DNA of 9,298 nt from CAZRUA01 sp964603125 (GTDB taxonomy: Bacteria; Bacteroidota; Bacteroidia; B-17B0; Aurantibacillaceae), in assembly GCA_964603125.1 (NCBI GenBank), contig CAZRUA010000127.1:1-9298 (forward strand), given 5' to 3'. The number at the start of each line of letters is the position of its first letter. Within the stretch, counting starts at the first letter, position 1. The position numbers were made by a program, and so were the translations under genes. Under the pieces are notes generated by a model. It was not told the origin of the DNA and ran no database searches. It saw only the letters and a list, made by a program, of their open reading frames with translations. Shown here piece after piece: positions 6,264 to 9,298 of this stretch.

Positions 6264-7136
6264 TTAATCAATAAATTTCTTAAAATCCTCCGCCTTTAAA
6301 TTTTGATTTACTTTTAAATTAAGGTAAATATAACTTTCGTACTTACCCACTTCATCAAAAGTTTCGATAAAAACAGGCAGCATCGTTTTTTCATCTACAT
6401 ACAAAATCATTTTTTTACAATAGTTAGAAGGTACTTTGATTTTCTTTCCAGTTTCTAAGGCTCCATAAAAACTATGCAACTCATTTTTAGCTCTTATGGC
6501 GTAATCATTAACATTGAATTTTTTAGCAATACTACTTACACTTTCGCCTTTCAAAACAGTGTAATCATGATAAGTAAAGCTTAAATCTTCGTAAACCAAT
6601 TCGTTACAATTATATGCTCCAAAAACTTTTTTTCCTTTTAAAACTAAGTTCTTTGAAATGTTTTGTTTATCCTTCAATAAAGCGGTAGCTAAACAAGTTG
6701 CAAAAAAATGAAACCCCAATTCATTCATGGTATAATGCTGGTTTTTACGCATTAAGTTACCGTTCGGATCCAAATTTAAAGTGGTGTACGGGAATGATTT
6801 CATTTTTACAAGAGCCTTATTATCATTCCAATCCTTTTTTAAAATGATATTTAACTTACGTTTCTCACTTTTAAAATATACCATTTTTGGATTTATATTT
6901 AACATGATTTCGCTTTCCGCATCTAACATTTTACCATTTACCCTTTCGCTTGCTTTAAGCTTAAACGAAGCGTTTTTAAGTTTTTTCACACTATCTATCA
7001 TCCCTTGCAAAACGGTTAAATTAGTGTGTGCTATAGGATTTGATTTGGAAACAAGAGCAAAGCTTAACAAAATAAAACATAGAACTAGGCCACTCAAAAT
7101 TCTTATTAAATATTCAAAACTTTTAGTTTTGTTCAT
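6264..7136 (-). CDS. Exported DUF1571-like protein with an internal LysM domain (upstream paralog)
   Basis: This 290-residue paralog of the gene just downstream has the same order of parts: hydrophobic signal or anchor (about 11-30), DUF1571-like N-terminal part (about 40-188) with NLDPNGNLMRKNQHYTMNE (121-139), LysM module (about 191-237; YTVLKGESVSSIAKKFNV to IKVPSNY), then MILYVDEKTMLPVFIETFDE and a final YLNLKVNQNLKAEDFKKF. The two proteins line up almost end to end but are clearly diverged, so the duplication is old. Four cysteines (C20, C148, C177, C240) are present; C177 aligns with C174 of the paralog. A well-formed promoter lies just upstream at 7170-7201, making this the first gene of a probable two-gene operon. 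It is divergent from kdsB. The protein should be periplasmic or inner-membrane anchored; its ligand is unknown. Confidence 0.82.
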   Translation of the reverse strand: MNKTKSFEYLIRILSGLVLCFILLSFALVSKSNPIAHTNLTVLQGMIDSVKKLKNASFKLKASERVNGKMLDAESEIMLNINPKMVYFKSEKRKLNIILKKDWNDNKALVKMKSFPYTTLNLDPNGNLMRKNQHYTMNELGFHFFATCLATALLKDKQNISKNLVLKGKKVFGAYNCNELVYEDLSFTYHDYTVLKGESVSSIAKKFNVNDYAIRAKNELHSFYGALETGKKIKVPSNYCKKMILYVDEKTMLPVFIETFDEVGKYESYIYLNLKVNQNLKAEDFKKFID

Positions 7137-7169
7137 GTGTGTTTTAATTAATTATGCTGAAATTTATTG

Positions 7170-7201
7170 CAAATTTAACCATATAAATAAGGTTTATCAA
7201 A
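7170..7201 (-). promoter_or_regulatory. Promoter of the LysM/DUF1571 gene pair
   Basis: On the minus strand a TTTG (7198-7201) is followed after exactly 20 bases by TAAATTTG (7170-7177), matching both the -33 and the -7 elements of the Bacteroidetes housekeeping promoter at a normal spacing. Transcription would begin near 7164, about 28 bases before the ATG at 7136. It is one of the two best-formed promoters in the window. Confidence 0.75.
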
Positions 7202-7206
7202 TTTAA

Positions 7207-7956
7207 ATGTCAACACAAAAAATAATAGGAGTTATTCCAGCTCGATACGCTTCAACTCGATTCCCAGGAAAACCGCTAGTAGAAATAAATGGGAAAACAA
7301 TGATTGAACGAGTTTACACACAAACTAAACTGTGCAGTCATTTAAGTGATGTTTACGTAGCTACCGACGATGCTAGAATTTTTGATACAGTGAATGGCTT
7401 TGGAGGAATCGCAATAATGACAAAAGATTCGCACCCAACAGGAACCGACAGAATTATTGAAGTGCTTGAATTATTAAACACCAAGCCCGATGTAATCATT
7501 AATATACAAGGCGACGAACCTTACATTAGGCCTGAGCAAATAAGCAAAGTAGCCGAATGCTTTGACAATAAGGATTGTGAAATTGCCACACTAATAAAAA
7601 AAATTAATGACATAGAAGAACTTGAAAACCCGAATGTGGTGAAAGCTGTTATAGCTAACAATAAAAAAGCGATATACTTTTCAAGGCATGCTATTCCCTA
7701 TTACAGAGGAGCTGAAGGTTCCGAAAAGGTAAACCTGCATGATTATTTTAAGCACATAGGAATTTACGGTTATAAAAGTTCAACCTTATTGAAAATCAAA
7801 GATTTCAGTCCATCGAAACTAGAAAAAGCCGAAAGCCTCGAGCAATTGCGCTGGATAGAAAACGGAATAAATATTTATACCCAAACAACTGATTTTGAAA
7901 CTTTTGCCATTGACACGCCAGAAGATTTAGAAAGATTGAAAAAACTTATCGTTTAA
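7207..7956 (+). CDS. kdsB: 3-deoxy-manno-octulosonate cytidylyltransferase (CMP-KDO synthetase)
   Basis: KdsB activates KDO with CTP to give CMP-KDO and pyrophosphate in the cytoplasm, so that KDO can be transferred to lipid A in lipopolysaccharide assembly. At 249 residues it has the normal family length. The nucleotide-binding N-terminus IPARYASTRFPGKPL spans 10-24. The block INIQGDEPYI (99-108) carries the metal-binding aspartate D103. Further family blocks are YFSRHAIPY (157-165), HIGIYGY (183-189), LEQLRW (211-216) and FAIDTPEDL (233-241), where D236 is the second expected metal ligand. The ATG follows directly after the short divergent spacer shared with the LysM gene. No exact TAnnTTTG box is seen on this strand; TTG at 7167-7169 with TAAGGTTT at 7188 is a weak candidate promoter. 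The HU/SPOR gene follows 40 bases downstream in the same direction. Confidence 0.97.
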   Translation: MSTQKIIGVIPARYASTRFPGKPLVEINGKTMIERVYTQTKLCSHLSDVYVATDDARIFDTVNGFGGIAIMTKDSHPTGTDRIIEVLELLNTKPDVIINIQGDEPYIRPEQISKVAECFDNKDCEIATLIKKINDIEELENPNVVKAVIANNKKAIYFSRHAIPYYRGAEGSEKVNLHDYFKHIGIYGYKSSTLLKIKDFSPSKLEKAESLEQLRWIENGINIYTQTTDFETFAIDTPEDLERLKKLIV

Positions 7957-7996
7957 CTAGCATTTTTTTAGTACATTAGCGGTCCGAATTTTAATA

Positions 7997-9076
7997 ATGA
8001 ATAGCAATATAAAAACATACATCAACGAACTTCTTCATCACTACGATTGTGTGATTGTTGCTGGATTTGGTGGATTTGTTTCACGCAGCATGCCTGCAAA
8101 TATTGCTAATGATGGAGGCATAATTTTTCCGCCATCAAAATCAATTTTATTCAATAAAAATTTAACCAATAACGATGGATTATTGGTGAATTATTTGATT
8201 GAAAAAGATCACTTAAACTACTCTCAAGCAGTTGATGCCGTTCATGCTTTTGTTGCAAACTGCAAACAAGAATTAGAACAGGCCAAACGTTTAGAGTTCG
8301 GGGCTTTAGGATTTTTTTATTTCGATACAGAAAAAAACATCCAATTTGAAGCAAAAGATGATTTAAACTTTTTACAAGAATCGTTTGGTTTACCAACCTT
8401 AAAAATATACCCTGTTGTTAAAGAAATTTCAACCATTAAACCTACTAAGGAATTAGTGGATAAAAAAGTTGTTTTAGATACAAAACCAAACAAAACTAAA
8501 AAGTATTTAAGAGTTGCTGCTCTTTCTTTAATAGCTCCAATTTTAATTGCCAGTGCTTGGTTTTCAATTAATCAAACACAAAATGGCAAACACTTTTTAG
8601 CTAGCTTAAATCCGTTTTCATCAAAAGCAGTTGTTACCTCAAATTATAAAGTTTTAAACTATAACGACAACTATAGTATTGATTTTAAACAAGCTGAAAC
8701 CATTGAAACCAATGCTGATGGCTATGCTTACTTAAAACTAAACGGTAAATTAATTGTTGCAACCAACTTGGAAAACAATTCAGCTATAGATAAAACAAAC
8801 GTTGCGGTAAAAACAAAAGTTAAAACAAGTTCTTCTAACCTTCAAGTTTCAGAAAAACCGTTTCAAGTTGTTTTAGGTTGCTTTGGTGTCAAAGAAAACG
8901 TAAGCAAGTTTATTTCAAAACTTAAAACCGAAAACATTAATGCTGTTTACGCAGGATTAAATGAAAAAGGTTTACATGTTGTTTCTGCAGGTGGATTTGA
9001 CACAAAAGAATCAGCAAATGCACTTGTTCAACAAGTAAAAAATCAGTACCCAAATGCTTGGGTTTTAAAAAAATAG
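7997..9076 (+). CDS. Membrane protein with cytoplasmic HU-like (HU-CCDC81) domain and periplasmic SPOR domain
   Basis: This 359-residue protein has three parts. Residues 1-130 match the HU-CCDC81 type of HU/IHF-related domain widespread in Bacteroidetes, with hallmarks HHYDCVIVAGFGGFVSR (14-30), FPPSKSILFNKNLTNNDGLL (44-63) and FGALGFFYFDTEKNIQFE (101-118). A single membrane helix lies at about 171-189, preceded by a lysine-rich stretch (KTKKYLR), which places the N-terminus in the cytoplasm. Residues about 288-357 form a SPOR domain (FQVVLGCFGVKENVSKF to YPNAWVLKK), a fold that binds denuded septal peptidoglycan glycans. A low-complexity linker rich in Ser, Thr and Asn joins the last two. 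A role linking the cytoplasm (possibly DNA or a partner protein) to the division-site wall is inference. It lies 40 bases after kdsB and may be cotranscribed; TACATTAG at 7972-7979 is a one-mismatch -7 box of its own. Confidence 0.88.
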   Translation: MNSNIKTYINELLHHYDCVIVAGFGGFVSRSMPANIANDGGIIFPPSKSILFNKNLTNNDGLLVNYLIEKDHLNYSQAVDAVHAFVANCKQELEQAKRLEFGALGFFYFDTEKNIQFEAKDDLNFLQESFGLPTLKIYPVVKEISTIKPTKELVDKKVVLDTKPNKTKKYLRVAALSLIAPILIASAWFSINQTQNGKHFLASLNPFSSKAVVTSNYKVLNYNDNYSIDFKQAETIETNADGYAYLKLNGKLIVATNLENNSAIDKTNVAVKTKVKTSSSNLQVSEKPFQVVLGCFGVKENVSKFISKLKTENINAVYAGLNEKGLHVVSAGGFDTKESANALVQQVKNQYPNAWVLKK

Positions 9077-9101
9077 TACCTGTAAATTCCTTCCTTATTT
9101 A

Positions 9102-9133
9102 TTGCCATTTTCTCAGCAAAAACATTAAATTTG
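9102..9133 (+). promoter_or_regulatory. Promoter of pdhA
   Basis: TTG (9102-9104) is followed after 21 bases by TAAATTTG (9126-9133), matching the -33/-7 pattern of Bacteroidetes housekeeping promoters. Transcription would start near 9139, about 11 bases before the ATG at 9151. No hairpin terminator is visible between the HU/SPOR gene and this promoter. Confidence 0.7.
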
Positions 9134-9150
9134 TTGCATAAAATTTTACT

Positions 9151-9298
9151 ATGGGAAAAGTTGCAGAAAAAGCTGTTAAGAAACTTAAATTCAATAAAGA
9201 AGATTATTTAAAATGGTACGAGTCGATGTTATTAATGCGTCGATTTGAAGAAAAAACTGGACAAGTATATGTTCAACAAAAAATTAAAGGTTTTTGTC
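9151..9298 (+). CDS. pdhA: Pyruvate dehydrogenase E1 component alpha subunit, N-terminal fragment
   Basis: The first 49 codons of a gene run off the right edge of the window. The peptide begins MGKVAEKAVKKLKFNKEDYL and continues to LLMRRFEEKTGQVYVQQKIKGFC. The block MRRFEEKTGQVYVQQKIKGFC is the N-terminal hallmark of thiamine-diphosphate-dependent E1 alpha subunits, and its closeness to Bacteroidetes PdhA favours pyruvate over branched-chain 2-oxoacid dehydrogenase. E1 decarboxylates pyruvate and passes the acetyl group to the lipoyl domain of E2. The thiamine-diphosphate-binding motif lies beyond the edge and cannot be checked. The gene has its own promoter just upstream. Confidence 0.9.
   Translation, partial: MGKVAEKAVKKLKFNKEDYLKWYESMLLMRRFEEKTGQVYVQQKIKGFC

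Noticed and set aside
6781..7206. 141-codon plus-strand open frame ending directly before kdsB
   Set aside because: It lies mostly antisense to the LysM/DUF1571 gene, whose protein is clearly real. The translated sequence is hydrophobic and low in information, as expected of an antisense reading of AT-rich DNA.
8151..8396. 81-codon minus-strand open frame inside the HU/SPOR gene
   Set aside because: It is antisense to the conserved HU-like domain and has no features of its own.

Overview
The window reads as ordinary chromosome from a Bacteroidota (Bacteroidetes) bacterium, probably of the low-G+C Flavobacteriia/Sphingobacteriia type. Four things point there: the AT-rich composition; several copies of the Bacteroidetes -7 promoter element TAnnTTTG just upstream of start codons, with little Shine-Dalgarno signal; family architectures typical of the phylum (TPR/PD40/OmpA protein, membrane-anchored HU-CCDC81/SPOR protein, DUF1571-like proteins); and kdsB, which implies a KDO-containing lipopolysaccharide and so a Gram-negative outer membrane. 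No mobile element, CRISPR array, tRNA, rRNA or prophage gene was seen.

Layout. 21-680 (-): SCO1/SenC copper chaperone-like thioredoxin-fold protein. 721-1650 (+): KirBac-type inward-rectifier potassium channel, divergent from the first gene across a 40-bp spacer with overlapping promoters. 1662-1687: perfect bidirectional hairpin terminator. 1696-2790 (-): membrane fatty acid desaturase without a fused cytochrome b5. 2880-2905: second perfect hairpin terminator. 2927-5053 (-): large secreted TPR + PD40 propeller + carboxypeptidase-regulatory-like + OmpA_C protein with PorE-like order. 5054-5342: the longest gap, holding little besides an imperfectly understood inverted repeat. 5343-6218 and 6264-7136 (-): tandem paralogous exported proteins in which a LysM module appears to sit inside a DUF1571/LolA-like fold. 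7207-7956 (+): kdsB. 7997-9076 (+): cytoplasmic HU-like domain, one membrane helix and a periplasmic SPOR domain. 9151-9298 (+): first 49 codons of the pyruvate dehydrogenase E1 alpha gene, cut by the window edge.

How the genes fit together. The stretch from 2.9 to 9.1 kb is dominated by the cell envelope. Four of its five complete genes encode proteins with a recognised peptidoglycan-interacting module (OmpA_C, LysM, LysM, SPOR), and the fifth, kdsB, activates the sugar that joins lipid A to the LPS core. The left part (Sco, Kir channel, desaturase) concerns the membrane and respiration, but these are separately transcribed genes and no shared pathway is evident. Most of the window is recognisable. 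The least described parts are the LysM insertion in the DUF1571-like pair and the membrane-spanning HU/SPOR protein. I see no clear sign of a wholly new multi-gene system.
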